A DNA stretch of 64,000 nucleotides from NCBI GenBank assembly GCA_001548435.1, contig AP017308.1, forward strand, positions 2,551,030 through 2,615,029, in the 5' to 3' direction. Positions 1 through 9,052 of the stretch are shown here, piece after piece; position 1 is the first letter of the stretch; every line of letters begins with the position of its first letter. The DNA is from Leptolyngbya sp. NIES-3755. Lineage in GTDB: Bacteria; Cyanobacteriota; Cyanobacteriia; Leptolyngbyales; Leptolyngbyaceae. Both the position numbers and the translations under genes were made by a program. The notes under the pieces are model-generated. The model had not been told where the DNA came from. It made no database searches and saw only the letters and a program-made list of their open reading frames with translations.

Positions 1-1
1 G

Positions 2-235
2 CAAGCCGTTTTAATGGTTACTCATCGATCGTATGCGACGAAAGGAATTACCAATGATCTAGAACTCGCAATGCAACTTAAAGCGCAGGGCTATCGAAGA
101 GGTGAGTATCGGCATTATGTGTTTAATCGCGAGAATCGTCCTTGTTTTGTTTGTGGGAATGCGATCGTTAAAGAAATTCTCGCAGGACGAAGATTATACT
201 ACTGTCCGCATTGTCAAGCCAGAACTGACATTTGA
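2..235 (+). CDS. Fpg/Nei-family DNA glycosylase, C-terminal end (partial)
   Basis: The frame is open from the window edge, so the gene starts upstream and only about 77 C-terminal residues are visible. The tail carries the C-terminal zinc finger of the Fpg/Nei base-excision glycosylases: CFVC, sixteen residues, then CPHC, with the usual GRRLYYCPHCQ. In this family the finger inserts into DNA while the missing N-terminal proline does the chemistry, removing oxidised bases. MutM/Fpg and endonuclease VIII share this finger, so the tail alone cannot separate them. An ATG at position 14 is internal to the frame and is not a convincing start. Confidence 0.85.
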   Translation, partial: QAVLMVTHRSYATKGITNDLELAMQLKAQGYRRGEYRHYVFNRENRPCFVCGNAIVKEILAGRRLYYCPHCQARTDI

Positions 236-270
236 ACTGTGACTGAAACTTCAATCGATGCGGTTGTTCA

Positions 271-570
271 TTAGGTATCAGTTGGTAACACTTCAACGCG
301 AACTTTCATGCCTGCATTTGTCAGCATCGAAACAAGTCGCTCGATCGAGAATTGCTCAATTTCTCCATTAATCAAATCCCCGATTTGAGATTCGGATGTT
401 TTGAACTGTTGGGCGGCTTGTCCAATCGACCAATGATGCACTTCAATCAAATGTCTCAGAGACAACATCAGATCTGCTCGAATTCTCAAAACCTCAGCTT
501 CTTCAGCAGAAAAGCCTAAGTCAGCAAAAATATTTTCATTCGATCGACTAATTTGGTGTTTACTGGTCAT
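271..570 (-). CDS. XRE/HigA-type helix-turn-helix protein
   Basis: A protein of about 99 residues. An N-terminal arm (FADLGFSAEEAEVL) is followed by a helix-turn-helix at residues 40-70 (WSIGQAAQQFKTSESQIGDL) and a short C-terminal strand. This is the layout of HigA-like antitoxins and small XRE regulators. I chose the ATG at 570 because AGGAAG lies just upstream; a TTG at 588 would add six residues but would place that Shine-Dalgarno inside the gene. No RelE/HigB toxin gene lies on either side, so it is either an orphan antitoxin or a free-standing regulator. A perfect inverted repeat 31-50 nt upstream of the start is a likely self-operator. Confidence 0.75.
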   Translation of the reverse strand: MTSKHQISRSNENIFADLGFSAEEAEVLRIRADLMLSLRHLIEVHHWSIGQAAQQFKTSESQIGDLINGEIEQFSIERLVSMLTNAGMKVRVEVLPTDT

Positions 571-600
571 CGTTTCTTCCTGTTTCAAACTTTTTTCTAA

Positions 601-620
601 TTTAGTACGCTGGTACTAAA
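601..620. promoter_or_regulatory. Inverted-repeat operator candidate
   Basis: TTTAGTAC and GTACTAAA form a perfect 8-bp inverted repeat around a 4-nt spacer. It lies between the divergently read HTH gene (start at 570) and the DUF2721-type gene (start at 666). The position suits autoregulation by the HTH protein, possibly also controlling the divergent gene. The symmetry is directly visible; the binding protein is inferred. Confidence 0.5.
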
Positions 621-665
621 AATCTGTGTTATCCTCTTTTTCGTGATTAGAGTATCAGAGGCGGC

Positions 666-1187
666 ATGAGTATAGACGATCCAACACAATTGATTCAACT
701 CATTCTCAATTCGGTGCTGATGTTGCTTGCCTGTGCCTTTGTGCTCGGTGGGCTACTGCTGCGACGAAGCGTGATTGAAAATCGCCTGCAAATTACCAAT
801 GTCGAATATTTTCAGATCTTAGACCGATTTGATCAATCGAATCGATCGCTAATGCTACAAAAGCAGATTCGTCATCTTCAACAGCGAGTGAAGTCTGCGA
901 ATAACGGCATTTTAGTGATGTATTACGCACTAGGATTGTTTGTTTCAAGCACATTTATTTTGTCAATTCGCACTGTGTTGAGCGTGGAATGGCTTGTCAC
1001 TGGATCGATGGCGCTATTTGTCGCGGGCACTGCGATTTTGCTGTTTAGTGTCGCGATCGTACTGGTCGATTTACATCACAGCGATCGACCTTTTTGGCAA
1101 GAAATGAGAGATATTCTCGCCTCGGATTTGCCGAAAAAACGCCGGATCAAAAAGATTCGGACTCGTCGGAAAGTGGTGATTCGTTAG
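666..1187 (+). CDS. DUF2721-like integral membrane protein
   Basis: 173 residues. There is one hydrophobic segment near the N-terminus (about residues 13-33), then a charged soluble stretch with RLQITNVEYFQILD and a basic amphipathic helix, then two hydrophobic segments near residues 90-140 and a strongly basic tail. Topology and central motif resemble the DUF2721 family of bacterial membrane proteins, whose function is unknown. The start has AGAGG upstream. The gene runs convergently into its neighbour and the two stops share TTAG. Confidence 0.6.
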   Translation: MSIDDPTQLIQLILNSVLMLLACAFVLGGLLLRRSVIENRLQITNVEYFQILDRFDQSNRSLMLQKQIRHLQQRVKSANNGILVMYYALGLFVSSTFILSIRTVLSVEWLVTGSMALFVAGTAILLFSVAIVLVDLHHSDRPFWQEMRDILASDLPKKRRIKKIRTRRKVVIR

Positions 1188-1459
1188 GATTCGGGGGCGA
1201 TGACTCTGGCTTGTTTCCCGGAAGCATCGACCACGATCCAACCTGTTTTGGTGTCACTTGGCTCGGATTGTGTGACCCGGAATGCGGTCTTTTCGCCTTT
1301 CGTACTAATGGCAAAATCGGCATTTTGGGCGGATTGCACCATGAAACCTCGATCGCGTAAACAAAACATTGCCCAGCCTTTCAAGGTTTGATTGGCGGGA
1401 TTGTATGGGACAGGAGGACGATCGAAAACACTTTGCATCACTTGGATTAACTGCGACAT
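1184..1459 (-). CDS. Conserved hypothetical protein
   Basis: About 91 residues, no membrane segment and no recognised domain. A predicted mixed alpha/beta fold runs from an N-terminal helix (MSQLIQVMQSVF) to a C-terminal strand region (TGWIVVDASGKQARVI). The ATG at 1459 follows TTGGGGAAT; an upstream TTG at 1468 would add only three residues. It overlaps the convergent upstream gene by four bases at the stops. No function can be assigned. Confidence 0.55.
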   Translation of the reverse strand: MSQLIQVMQSVFDRPPVPYNPANQTLKGWAMFCLRDRGFMVQSAQNADFAISTKGEKTAFRVTQSEPSDTKTGWIVVDASGKQARVIAPES

Positions 1460-1682
1460 ATTCCCCAATTGATCTCACTCGTTTCAGCGTAAACCGAATG
1501 GGCATACACCGTCAGTTTTCGGCTGAATTTGGTACATTGGTATTGGGGTGTGAAATTGGAGTGCGAATTTAACCTGGCTCTATATCTGGGGACGATTGGG
1601 AAAAATCTTTCAAAAAATTTGTAGATATAGCGCTCAGGATCGGTTACTCTTAGACTCATTCCTTCGCGTGAGTTGAGTGATT

Positions 1683-4292
1683 ATGTCTTTCGTCGGTCTG
1701 CATATTCACAGTGATTACAGTTTGTTGGACGGAGCGGGACAGCTATCGAAATTAGTCGATCGCGCCGTTGAACTCGAAATGCCCGCGATCGCACTCACGG
1801 ATCACGGGGTGATGTATGGCGCGATCGAACTGATTAAAACCTGCCAAGGGAAAGGAATCAAGCCGATCATCGGGAATGAAATGTATGTGATCAACGGCGA
1901 CATCACGAAGCAGGAACGCCGCCCGAAGTATCACCAGGTTGTTTTGGCGAAGAACAATCAAGGCTATAAGAATTTAGTCAAACTGACGACAATTTCACAC
2001 CTTCAAGGCGTTCAGGGTAAAGGAATTTTCTCGCGTCCTTGCATCAACAAAGATTTACTAGCGGAATATCACGAAGGCTTGATCGTGACGAGTGCTTGCC
2101 TCGGTGGAGAAGTGCCGCAAGCGATTCTGCAAGGAAAACCTGAGATTGCGCGAAGAATTGCAGCTTGGTATAAAGAACTCTTTGGCGATGATTACTATCT
2201 TGAGATTCAGGATCATGGATTGTTAGAAGAACGATTCGTCAATCCTGAGATCATCAAAATTGCAAAAGAGTTAGACATTAAGATCATTGCAACGAATGAT
2301 TCGCATTATGTTTCTTGCTTTGATGTGGAAGCGCATGACGCTTTGTTGTGTATTCAAACTGGAAAGCTGATTGTTGAAGAAAAACGGCTGAGATACACCG
2401 GAACTGAGTATCTGAAGTCAGCGGATGAAATGCGATCGCTCTTCCGAGATCATTTGCCGCAGGACATTGTTGAAAGTGCGATCGCAACCACAGTCGAAGT
2501 CGCTAACAAAGTTGAAGAATATAGCTTGCTCGGAGGTGAATCTCGCTTACCAGACTATCCAATTCCGCCTGGATTTACAGCAGATAGTTATATTGAAAAG
2601 ATTGCTTGGGAAGGACTGATCCAGCGTCAGAAGCGGAATTCGCGGGATGAGATTAGTCAGGAATATTGCGATCGCTTAGTCTATGAGCTAAACATGCTCA
2701 AACAGATGGGATTCTCAACCTACTTTTTGGTGGTTTGGGACTACATCAAATATGCACGAGACAATAAGATTCCAGTTGGACCCGGACGCGGTTCGGCTGC
2801 TGGATCATTGGTCGCTTATGCACTGGGAATCACGAACATTGATCCAGTGCATCATGGATTGTTGTTTGAGCGATTTTTGAATCCTGAGCGGAAATCGATG
2901 CCGGACGTAGATACCGATTTTTGTATCGATCGACGGGATGAAGTGATCAAATATGTGACTCAAAAGTATGGCAAAGAGCGAGTCGCACAGATCATTACCT
3001 ACAACCGGATGAACTCGAAAGCGATTCTTCGAGATGTGGCACGAGTGTTGAACATTCCATTGAGTGAAGCGAACTCGATGGCAAAGCAGATTCCAGTATT
3101 TCGCGGTAAGTCTACTAAGCTGATAAAAATGGTGTCTCCGACTGAAACGCCATCGAAAGAATTCAGTCAAAAATACCAGCAAGATCAAGTTATTCCAGGT
3201 ACAAATCCGCCGATTACCTACCGCCGTTGGCTTGATATGGCGATGCGAATCGAAGGAACTAACAAAGCAGTTGGCGTTCATGCTGCGGGTGTGGTGATTG
3301 CAGCAGAACCTTTAGATGAGATCGTACCATTGGAAATTACTAAAGATGGTGGCATCGTGACTCAGTATGCAATGGAAGACATTGAAGCACTGGGACTGTT
3401 GAAGATGGACTTCTTGGGATTGAAAAATCTCACGATGATTGAGAAAACGATCGAGCTAATTGAACAAAGCCGTAAAGTGAAGCTTGATCTCGATAGCTTG
3501 CCGCTGGATGATCCAGAAGTCTACAAACTCTTATCAAAAGGTGAACTTGAAGGCATCTTCCAGCTTGAATCGTCTGGAATGCGTCAGATTGTGCGCGATC
3601 TGAAACCAGATGGAATTGATGATATTTCTTCAGTTCTAGCGCTGTATCGTCCGGGTCCACTCGATGCAAAACTGATTCCAAAATTTATCAATCGCAAACA
3701 CGGACGCGAAAAGATTGACTACGCTCATGAGATTCTGCAACCGATTCTGAAAGAGACTTATGGAATCATGGTCTTCCAAGAGCAAATCATGAAAATTGCT
3801 CAGGATATGGCAGGCTATTCACTCGGACAGGCGGATCTGTTGCGAAGAGCAATGGGTAAAAAGAAAAAGTCCGAAATGGAAAAGCATCAAGCATTGTTTG
3901 TGAAAGGTGCAAAAGAGCGCGGTGTTTCTGCCAAAATTGCAGAAGAACTATTCGAGCAGATGGTCTTGTTCGCGGAATATTGTTTGAGCTACGATACGAA
4001 GATTCTGACCGTCGAATATGGCGCGATCGCAATCGGAAAAGTTGTAGAAGAGAAACTTCAATGCACAGTCTACAGTGTAGATAGAAATGGCTTTGTCTAT
4101 ACTCAATTGATCGCTCAGTGGCACGATCGAGGAAATCAGGAAGTCTTTGAATATGAACTAGAAGATGGTTCGATCATTCGCGCCACTGCTGATCACAAGA
4201 TGATGACCACGGATGGCAAAATGGTGTCGATCGACGAAATTTTCGCTCAAGGCTTAGAGTTAAAGAAAGTGCAAGTTCCGATCTTGGTCTAA
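1683..4292 (+). CDS. dnaE: DNA polymerase III alpha subunit, N-terminal part fused to split-intein N-half
   Basis: 869 residues: an N-extein of 766 residues followed by a 103-residue N-intein. It opens with the PHP domain ([14 protein letters not shown]). The polymerase core includes [19 protein letters not shown] and the catalytic acidic motif [13 protein letters not shown], then [18 protein letters not shown]. The extein stops at FAEY and the frame continues into a class-1 intein beginning [10 protein letters not shown]. After trans-splicing with the downstream C-half it should give the replicative polymerase alpha subunit of about 1,171 residues, the usual cyanobacterial size. I prefer ATG 1683 to an in-frame GTG at 1677, because [13 protein letters not shown] is the family start. 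Confidence 0.97.
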   Translation: MSFVGLHIHSDYSLLDGAGQLSKLVDRAVELEMPAIALTDHGVMYGAIELIKTCQGKGIKPIIGNEMYVINGDITKQERRPKYHQVVLAKNNQGYKNLVKLTTISHLQGVQGKGIFSRPCINKDLLAEYHEGLIVTSACLGGEVPQAILQGKPEIARRIAAWYKELFGDDYYLEIQDHGLLEERFVNPEIIKIAKELDIKIIATNDSHYVSCFDVEAHDALLCIQTGKLIVEEKRLRYTGTEYLKSADEMRSLFRDHLPQDIVESAIATTVEVANKVEEYSLLGGESRLPDYPIPPGFTADSYIEKIAWEGLIQRQKRNSRDEISQEYCDRLVYELNMLKQMGFSTYFLVVWDYIKYARDNKIPVGPGRGSAAGSLVAYALGITNIDPVHHGLLFERFLNPERKSMPDVDTDFCIDRRDEVIKYVTQKYGKERVAQIITYNRMNSKAILRDVARVLNIPLSEANSMAKQIPVFRGKSTKLIKMVSPTETPSKEFSQKYQQDQVIPGTNPPITYRRWLDMAMRIEGTNKAVGVHAAGVVIAAEPLDEIVPLEITKDGGIVTQYAMEDIEALGLLKMDFLGLKNLTMIEKTIELIEQSRKVKLDLDSLPLDDPEVYKLLSKGELEGIFQLESSGMRQIVRDLKPDGIDDISSVLALYRPGPLDAKLIPKFINRKHGREKIDYAHEILQPILKETYGIMVFQEQIMKIAQDMAGYSLGQADLLRRAMGKKKKSEMEKHQALFVKGAKERGVSAKIAEELFEQMVLFAEYCLSYDTKILTVEYGAIAIGKVVEEKLQCTVYSVDRNGFVYTQLIAQWHDRGNQEVFEYELEDGSIIRATADHKMMTTDGKMVSIDEIFAQGLELKKVQVPILV
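3981..4289 (+). other. DnaE split intein, N-terminal half
   Basis: 103 codons at the 3' end of the first dnaE gene. Residue 1 is the nucleophilic Cys. Block B is visible as RATADHKM, the TxxH motif, and the stretch [19 protein letters not shown] matches the cyanobacterial DnaE intein family, of which Npu DnaE is the best known. The half ends at VPILV just before the stop. It has all features needed for trans-splicing with the C-half at 4948-5055. Confidence 0.96.
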
Positions 4293-4304
4293 GGGAGGCA
4301 GATA

Positions 4305-4934
4305 ATGACGATCGCAACATCCTCAAAACTCGGAGAACAGCGTGTAGTCTTTCATGCGCTTTCTTGGCAACAGTATGAACAGATTTTGTCAGCACTGCCA
4401 GAGTCTCGATCGACCAAATTAATCTATGACCAAGGCACGTTAGAAATCACAATGCCGCTAGAAGACCACGAAAGCTTTGCAGAATGGATTGGGTTACTCA
4501 TCCGTGTGCTTGTCGAAGAGCTTGGGCTTGAAATGAAATCAATCCAATCCACAACGCTGAACTATCCATCGTTGAATAAAGGTGCAGAAGCGGATAAAGC
4601 TTATTACATTCAGAACCAATCGAAAGTAGCAGGTCGAAACATTGATTTGTCTCAAGATCCACCGCCAGATTTAGTGGTTGAGGTCGATATTACTCATACT
4701 GACATCGACAAAAATCGACTGTATGCGAGCATGGGTGTTCCTGAGTTTTGGCGATTTGATGGGCAAGCTCTGAAAATTTATCAGCTTCAGAATCAACAGT
4801 ATCTCGAAGTCGATCGCAGTCCAACTTTCCCGACTTTCCCTAAATCTCGCTTCTATCAGTTCTTAGAAGACTGTGCTTTAGGAGAAGTGCAAGCGAGTCG
4901 ATCGTTACGATCGTGGTTTCAGCAAAATCATTAA
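4305..4934 (+). CDS. Uma2-family (DUF820) PD-(D/E)XK nuclease-like protein, between the split dnaE halves
   Basis: 209 residues, with the Uma2/DUF820 layout: an N-terminal strand-helix region ([14 protein letters not shown]), GTLEITMPL, then the nuclease-like core EADKAYYI...[12 protein letters not shown] and the typical [13 protein letters not shown]. The family has a restriction-endonuclease-like fold; activity is unproven for most members. GGGAGG lies directly behind the dnaE-n stop, 6 nt before this ATG, and the stop lies 13 nt before dnaE-c, so the three genes probably share one transcript. Uma2 genes are abundant in cyanobacteria, and another lies at 23969-24634. Its position inside the split intein, where an endonuclease domain would sit in a contiguous intein, is striking. 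Confidence 0.9.
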   Translation: MTIATSSKLGEQRVVFHALSWQQYEQILSALPESRSTKLIYDQGTLEITMPLEDHESFAEWIGLLIRVLVEELGLEMKSIQSTTLNYPSLNKGAEADKAYYIQNQSKVAGRNIDLSQDPPPDLVVEVDITHTDIDKNRLYASMGVPEFWRFDGQALKIYQLQNQQYLEVDRSPTFPTFPKSRFYQFLEDCALGEVQASRSLRSWFQQNH

Positions 4935-4947
4935 TGGAATTATTACT

Positions 4948-5055
4948 ATGGTCAAGATTATCAATCGCAAATCTCTAGGTGTTCAGCCCGTCTATGACAT
5001 TGGTGTTGAGCAGGATCATAATTTTTTGCTTGAAAATGGTGCTGTTGCTTCTAAT
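4948..5055 (+). other. DnaE split intein, C-terminal half
   Basis: 36 codons. Block F reads [14 protein letters not shown] and block G ends GAVASN, with the cyclising Asn at 5053-5055 followed by the +1 Cys (5056-5058) and the conserved CFN extein start. The penultimate residue is Ser rather than His, as is normal for cyanobacterial DnaE inteins. Confidence 0.96.
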
Positions 5056-6273
5056 TGCTTCAACAAGTCACATTCAATGGCTTATGGGTATGTCACATTC
5101 CAAACCGCTTATCTGAAAGCGAACTATCCCGTCGAATACATGGCAGCAATCTTGACCATCAACAGTGGTGAACAAGATAAAGTGCAGCGATACATTGCAA
5201 CCTGTCATAGTCTTGGCATTAAAGTATTGCCCCCGGATATTAATCGATCGGGCATTGACTTTACACCGATCGGGGATGCGATCTTGTTCGGATTGTCTGC
5301 GGTACGGAACGTGGGAATGAGCGCGATCGAAGCAATTCTCGAAGCCCGAAACGAAGGCGGTAAGTTCAAATCAATGGCGGATTTATGCGATCGAGTTGAT
5401 TCTCGTGCGGTGAACAAACGAGCCTTAGAAGCCTTGATTCACTGTGGTGCATTTGATTCGATCGATCCGAATCGTCATCAACTCGCACACAATCTCGAAA
5501 TGGTAATGGATTGGGCACAATCGAGGGCACGCGATCGGGCGAGTGGACAAGGCAATTTATTTGATTTGTTTGGTGGTGCAACTCAGAAAAATAGCTTTGA
5601 AACGGCTCCAAGAGGTACGATCGTTGCTGATTATCCGTCTCAAGAAAAGCTCCGTCTCGAAAAAGAAGTGCTTGGTTTCTACATCTCTGATCATCCGCTA
5701 AAACAACTACAAGATTCTGCACGGGTATTAGCTCCCATCAGCTTAGGAAGTTTAGCCACTTGTCGAGAAGGATCAACGGTTAGCGCCATCATTATGATCA
5801 CTGCGGTGAAACGGGTGACAACCAAAAAAGGGGATGCAATGGCAGTCATTCAGATCGAGGATCTAACAGGTCGATCGGAAGCGGTTGTTTTTCCAAAATC
5901 CTTCGATCGCATTGGCAGCTTGATCGAACCGGATGCACGACTGATGATTTGGGGCAAAATTGACAAGCGGGATGAAGACCAGTTTCAGTTCATTGTGGAA
6001 GATGCAGAACCGATCGACGATGTGAAAATGGTGATGGTTGAACTAGATCCGAAAGTCGCTGATGATGCAGTTCAACGCCATCGATTGAAAACGGTATTGC
6101 AGGAAAATGGCGATCGAGATCATGCAAAAGTTCCGGTTATTGCGATCGTCGGCTCATCTGTTCGGAGTCAAATTGTTCGATTCGGTTCACAGTTCCGCGT
6201 TCAAGATGAGCAGGCAACCGTGACCGCTCTAGAGAAAGCAGGATTCAAAGCAAGAGTGTCATCGCTGGTTTAG
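4948..6273 (+). CDS. dnaE: DNA polymerase III alpha subunit, C-terminal part preceded by split-intein C-half
   Basis: 441 residues: a 36-residue C-intein followed by a 405-residue C-extein that starts [21 protein letters not shown]. The extein holds the end of the polymerase domain, the helix-hairpin-helix/thumb region (NRSGIDF...[14 protein letters not shown]), an OB-fold ([22 protein letters not shown]) and a C-terminal region ending ARVSSLV. In most cyanobacteria this gene is described as lying far from the N-terminal gene; here it follows 655 nt downstream on the same strand. No clear Shine-Dalgarno precedes the ATG, so translation may be coupled to the Uma2 gene. The stop overlaps the convergent MBL gene by four bases. 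Confidence 0.97.
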   Translation: MVKIINRKSLGVQPVYDIGVEQDHNFLLENGAVASNCFNKSHSMAYGYVTFQTAYLKANYPVEYMAAILTINSGEQDKVQRYIATCHSLGIKVLPPDINRSGIDFTPIGDAILFGLSAVRNVGMSAIEAILEARNEGGKFKSMADLCDRVDSRAVNKRALEALIHCGAFDSIDPNRHQLAHNLEMVMDWAQSRARDRASGQGNLFDLFGGATQKNSFETAPRGTIVADYPSQEKLRLEKEVLGFYISDHPLKQLQDSARVLAPISLGSLATCREGSTVSAIIMITAVKRVTTKKGDAMAVIQIEDLTGRSEAVVFPKSFDRIGSLIEPDARLMIWGKIDKRDEDQFQFIVEDAEPIDDVKMVMVELDPKVADDAVQRHRLKTVLQENGDRDHAKVPVIAIVGSSVRSQIVRFGSQFRVQDEQATVTALEKAGFKARVSSLV

Positions 6274-7112
6274 TGTGCTGTTTCAAGCGATCGCTGTTCA
6301 ATTAACTGCTTGAACTCGATCGCATCATGACTACAGAACAATCGAACTTCATCGGAATGATTGAGCGCAAGCTGTCGAAGTCGGTCTTGATTCAGCAATC
6401 GTGCTTTACGATCGACTTCCATCATCCATTGATACGCTTTCAATCCAGGAGTGCAATTTGGATTCGGCTTCATCTCATCCCGATAGAAGTAAGCATCACC
6501 CGCATGAAGTAGCCAACCTTCGGAAGTCTCGATCGCAACTCCCGCATGTCCCCGTGTATGTCCTACCAATGGAATAAATAGAATCTCTGGCGGTAATCCT
6601 TCTAGCTCTCTGACTGCTTCAAATCCAAACCACGGTTCGCCATTCGGATTGTAAAACTTCCAAGATTTCACTTCGTCCCATTGTTCCGGACGATAGCGAC
6701 GACGAGTGATAAAACCTTCGCGATCGTGTACCGCATTATATTCATTCTGCATCACATGAACGGTTGCATTAGGAAAGTCTTCTAAACCTCCCGCATGATC
6801 AAAATCGAGGTGCGTTAGAACAATGTGACGAACATCTTGGGGAGAAAATCCCAGCTTTTCGACTTGTTCGATCGCGCTATATTTACGATCGAATTGAATG
6901 TTATTAAACGTGATAAAAAATGGACTGAGCCGATTTAACGGCGCTTGAATATCACGCAGTCCAAACCCTGTATCGACTAGAACTAACCCTTGATTCGTTT
7001 CAATTAATAAACAGTGACACACAAGATGAGATTTAATACCGCGACTGAAGCCATCAAACAAAGCTCCCCCAACCGGACACATACAGCCACAGTTTAGATG
7101 ATGAATTCGCAT
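6270..7112 (-). CDS. MBL-fold metallo-hydrolase
   Basis: About 280 residues. The metal-binding motif [10 protein letters not shown] (HxDxDH form) is present, with a following conserved His in GHTRGHAGV, a downstream Asp in LLHAGDAYF and a late His (SHD). The substrate is unknown; family members include lactonases, glyoxalase II-like enzymes and other hydrolases. The ATG at 7112 (MRIHHLNCG) follows GAGAGAAA. A start at 7190 would add a basic N-terminus unlike the family, so the shorter form is preferred. The stop shares TTAG with dnaE-c. Confidence 0.85.
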   Translation of the reverse strand: MRIHHLNCGCMCPVGGALFDGFSRGIKSHLVCHCLLIETNQGLVLVDTGFGLRDIQAPLNRLSPFFITFNNIQFDRKYSAIEQVEKLGFSPQDVRHIVLTHLDFDHAGGLEDFPNATVHVMQNEYNAVHDREGFITRRRYRPEQWDEVKSWKFYNPNGEPWFGFEAVRELEGLPPEILFIPLVGHTRGHAGVAIETSEGWLLHAGDAYFYRDEMKPNPNCTPGLKAYQWMMEVDRKARLLNQDRLRQLALNHSDEVRLFCSHDAIEFKQLIEQRSLETAH

Positions 7113-7236
7113 AGCATTTCTCTCGGTCACGACTGTCTGAATCCTAGAGAGAACGCGATCGATTTCCGTCTTTCTAATGAGAGATAACAAGCTTCAGTGA
7201 TAGCATTGCTGAAACCGTGCGAAAGGAGCTTAATTT

Positions 7237-7446
7237 ATGGCAGATTTAGTTGTCCGAAATATTGATGCAGCAATCGTCAAAGCGCTCAAAAAGCGAGCCA
7301 GTCGGAATGGTGTGAGCGCTGAAGCTGAACACCGAAAAATTCTAGAACAAGCATTGCTGCAACCTCAAAGAAAATCTTTTGCAGAGGTACTTTCCCAGAT
7401 TCCGAATGTAGGCAATGATTCAGATTTCGAGCGAGTCCGAGATTGA
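7237..7446 (+). CDS. FitA/VapB-like ribbon-helix-helix antitoxin (orphan)
   Basis: 69 residues. MADLVVRNIDAAIVKALKKR is the ribbon-helix-helix beta strand and first helix of FitA-type antitoxins, followed by GVSAEAEHRKILEQAL. AAAGGAG lies before the ATG. Normally a PIN-domain VapC/FitB toxin follows, overlapping or within a few bases; here the next gene is on the opposite strand and no PIN motif is readable downstream. The antitoxin therefore looks like an orphan, possibly the residue of a lost module. Confidence 0.8.
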   Translation: MADLVVRNIDAAIVKALKKRASRNGVSAEAEHRKILEQALLQPQRKSFAEVLSQIPNVGNDSDFERVRD

Positions 7447-7471
7447 TAGAGGTTTCAGACAAAATGAACTT

Positions 7472-7810
7472 TTAGGGACCTACCTCTCTCATCTCAGAAA
7501 CTACCTTCACCACTGCATTATTCTCAAAGAAAACATAAACGTGCCAGACACGAACAAATATAAAGCCATCAATTCTCTCCCCGCTCAAATAGTTATATTT
7601 GTTTCCTTCCTCTTCGTTAAACGGTTTATTGATATTTGTGATGACATTAAAACCCTCAGATCCAAGAACTTGACGCGCCCGTTCCACTGGCATTCCTACT
7701 GTAATTCGCTGCGTGAAATATTGCTGCATTTGCTCTGCTCGATCGAACCACCGAGTTTGAGAACAAGAGGTGAGCAGAATAATGCAGGGAACTAAGTAGC
7801 GAAATGCCAT
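7472..7810 (-). CDS. Small putative lipoprotein
   Basis: 112 residues with a lipoprotein signal peptide: MAFRYLVPCIILLTSC, giving a lipobox LTSC with Cys at residue 16. The mature part (FTQRITVGMPVERARQVLGSEGF) recalls the SmpA/OmlA/BamE-type fold, in which a GM..ee...lG motif starts a small alpha/beta domain. The similarity is too short to name it. Probably anchored to a membrane. It is followed on the same strand by the methylase gene only 12 nt away on its upstream side, so the two may be co-transcribed. Confidence 0.6.
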   Translation of the reverse strand: MAFRYLVPCIILLTSCSQTRWFDRAEQMQQYFTQRITVGMPVERARQVLGSEGFNVITNINKPFNEEEGNKYNYLSGERIDGFIFVRVWHVYVFFENNAVVKVVSEMREVGP

Positions 7811-7821
7811 AAAAGTTTATG

Positions 7822-8673
7822 TCAGTAATTTGTTACCAGCACTTCTGTAATTTTGCCGCGCTTTTCTGCATTGCAGTTAATGTTGCGAGTTGCATAAATT
7901 GTATGAATGTTGAACTCCTTATACAGTTCTTGAATGAATGGACAATCAGAATTCGAGAGCATGACTTTTACACCTCGATCGCTTAATTCCCTGACAGCAT
8001 CCCGCAACTGAATCTGCTGAGCTTCACTGAATGAATAGCGATTGTAAGCTGTAAAGTTACTGGTTGAACTAATCGGATAGTAAGGCGGATCAAAGTAAAC
8101 AAAGTCTTCTGAACTTTGAGCGTGTTGTAGCACTTGATCAAATGATCCAGGTTCAATGTTTGCAGACTGAAGCGCGATCGAGTCTGCTCTTAAAATCTCT
8201 GGATCATAAATCGCGGGCTTTTTGTAGCTCCCGATCGGGACATTGAAATGCCCTTTAGAATTCTCGCGATACAATCCGTTAAAGCAAGTTTTATTGAGAT
8301 AAATGAGTCTTGCGGCTCGATCGACATTATTTCCCTTATAAAACCAATCATCATTGGGTGCAAGCTGTCCGCGAACTTGATAGTAATGATCGGGACTATG
8401 TTGCTGATGATGATGTTCTAATCGATCGATTAAATCCTCGACTCGATCGCGTACAGTGCGATAAACGTTCACCAACTCAAGATTAATATCAATTAATAAA
8501 GACCGCTCAGGCTGGAGGTGAAAAAAAATCGCCCCACCGCCCACAAACGGCTCATAGTAATTCTGATAGTGTTTCGGGAAATAAGAAACGTACTGCGAAA
8601 TCAACTGACTTTTTCCACCCGCCCATTTAATAAACGGACGGGGCAACACCGGGGACTGTACTTGAGTAATCAT
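7822..8673 (-). CDS. Dam-family DNA adenine N6-methyltransferase (D12 class)
   Basis: About 283 residues. FIKWAGGKSQLISQY is the SAM-binding motif I, YEPFVGGGAIFFHL the following FxGxG region, and FVYFDPPYYPIS the catalytic DPPY motif IV; NKTCFNGLYRENSKGHFNVP is typical of Dam/DpnM enzymes. The likely target is GATC, which forms the core of the HIP1 octamer abundant in this genome. I favour ATG 8673 (MITQVQ) over 8700 by family alignment, though the Shine-Dalgarno AGGTG is then rather distant. No cognate restriction enzyme is adjacent, so it is probably a solitary methylase. Confidence 0.9.
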   Translation of the reverse strand: MITQVQSPVLPRPFIKWAGGKSQLISQYVSYFPKHYQNYYEPFVGGGAIFFHLQPERSLLIDINLELVNVYRTVRDRVEDLIDRLEHHHQQHSPDHYYQVRGQLAPNDDWFYKGNNVDRAARLIYLNKTCFNGLYRENSKGHFNVPIGSYKKPAIYDPEILRADSIALQSANIEPGSFDQVLQHAQSSEDFVYFDPPYYPISSTSNFTAYNRYSFSEAQQIQLRDAVRELSDRGVKVMLSNSDCPFIQELYKEFNIHTIYATRNINCNAEKRGKITEVLVTNY

Positions 8674-8702
8674 GTTTTTTATTAAACACCTAAAATACAT
8701 TT

Positions 8703-8760
8703 GATCTGATCAGTTTAAGTATTACAGAAATTACAGTTTGATCAGGTTTTGTAATTGATC
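8703..8760. promoter_or_regulatory. GATC cluster upstream of the Dam-type gene
   Basis: Four GATC sites lie within 58 bp (8703, 8708, 8740 and 8757), one of them in the 8-bp palindrome CTGATCAG at 8706-8713. They sit directly in the presumed promoter of the methylase gene, so methylation could feed back on its expression. GATC is common in HIP1-rich genomes, so the clustering alone is weak evidence. Confidence 0.3.
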
Positions 8761-8808
8761 GGCTCCCGCTTCTCGATATGATGGAATTGAGTTTAGAAAA
8801 TAACCTTT

Positions 8809-9009
8809 ATGATTCAAGACCTTTGGAACACCGTCTCTAAATATCCCAAATTTGTCATCGCGGTCGTAGTAGGCGTAATTTTGAACGCATTAGCGCCTCT
8901 TGTCCCACTGTTTAAGCGCCCTGTCACCGCGATCGCGCTGGTCGGAATTTTCGTCGGCGGCTTTGCATTTCTTTCTTTTACCTTAAGAGCGATGCTGGGC
9001 TTGAGTTAG
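8809..9009 (+). CDS. DUF751-family small membrane protein
   Basis: 66 residues with two hydrophobic segments (about residues 15-34 and 41-60) separated by FKRPVTA. The sequence pattern, with KYPKFVIAVVVGVILNALAPLVPL, fits the DUF751/Ycf33-type family of cyanobacteria and plastids. It lies 43 nt upstream of rbfA, an arrangement I associate with this family. Function unknown; thylakoid or plasma membrane location is inferred. Confidence 0.75.
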   Translation: MIQDLWNTVSKYPKFVIAVVVGVILNALAPLVPLFKRPVTAIALVGIFVGGFAFLSFTLRAMLGLS

Positions 9010-9052
9010 CACTTGCTAGAATGAATCACTTGTATCGATAGGAATAAATTGT

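Noticed and set aside
1577-1633. Inverted repeat CTATATCT/AGATATAG before dnaE
   Set aside because: Arms are short and 40 nt apart; not convincing as a terminator or operator.
2805-3281. 158-codon open frame on the minus strand within dnaE
   Set aside because: Antisense shadow of a strongly conserved coding region; no ribosome site and no recognisable protein.
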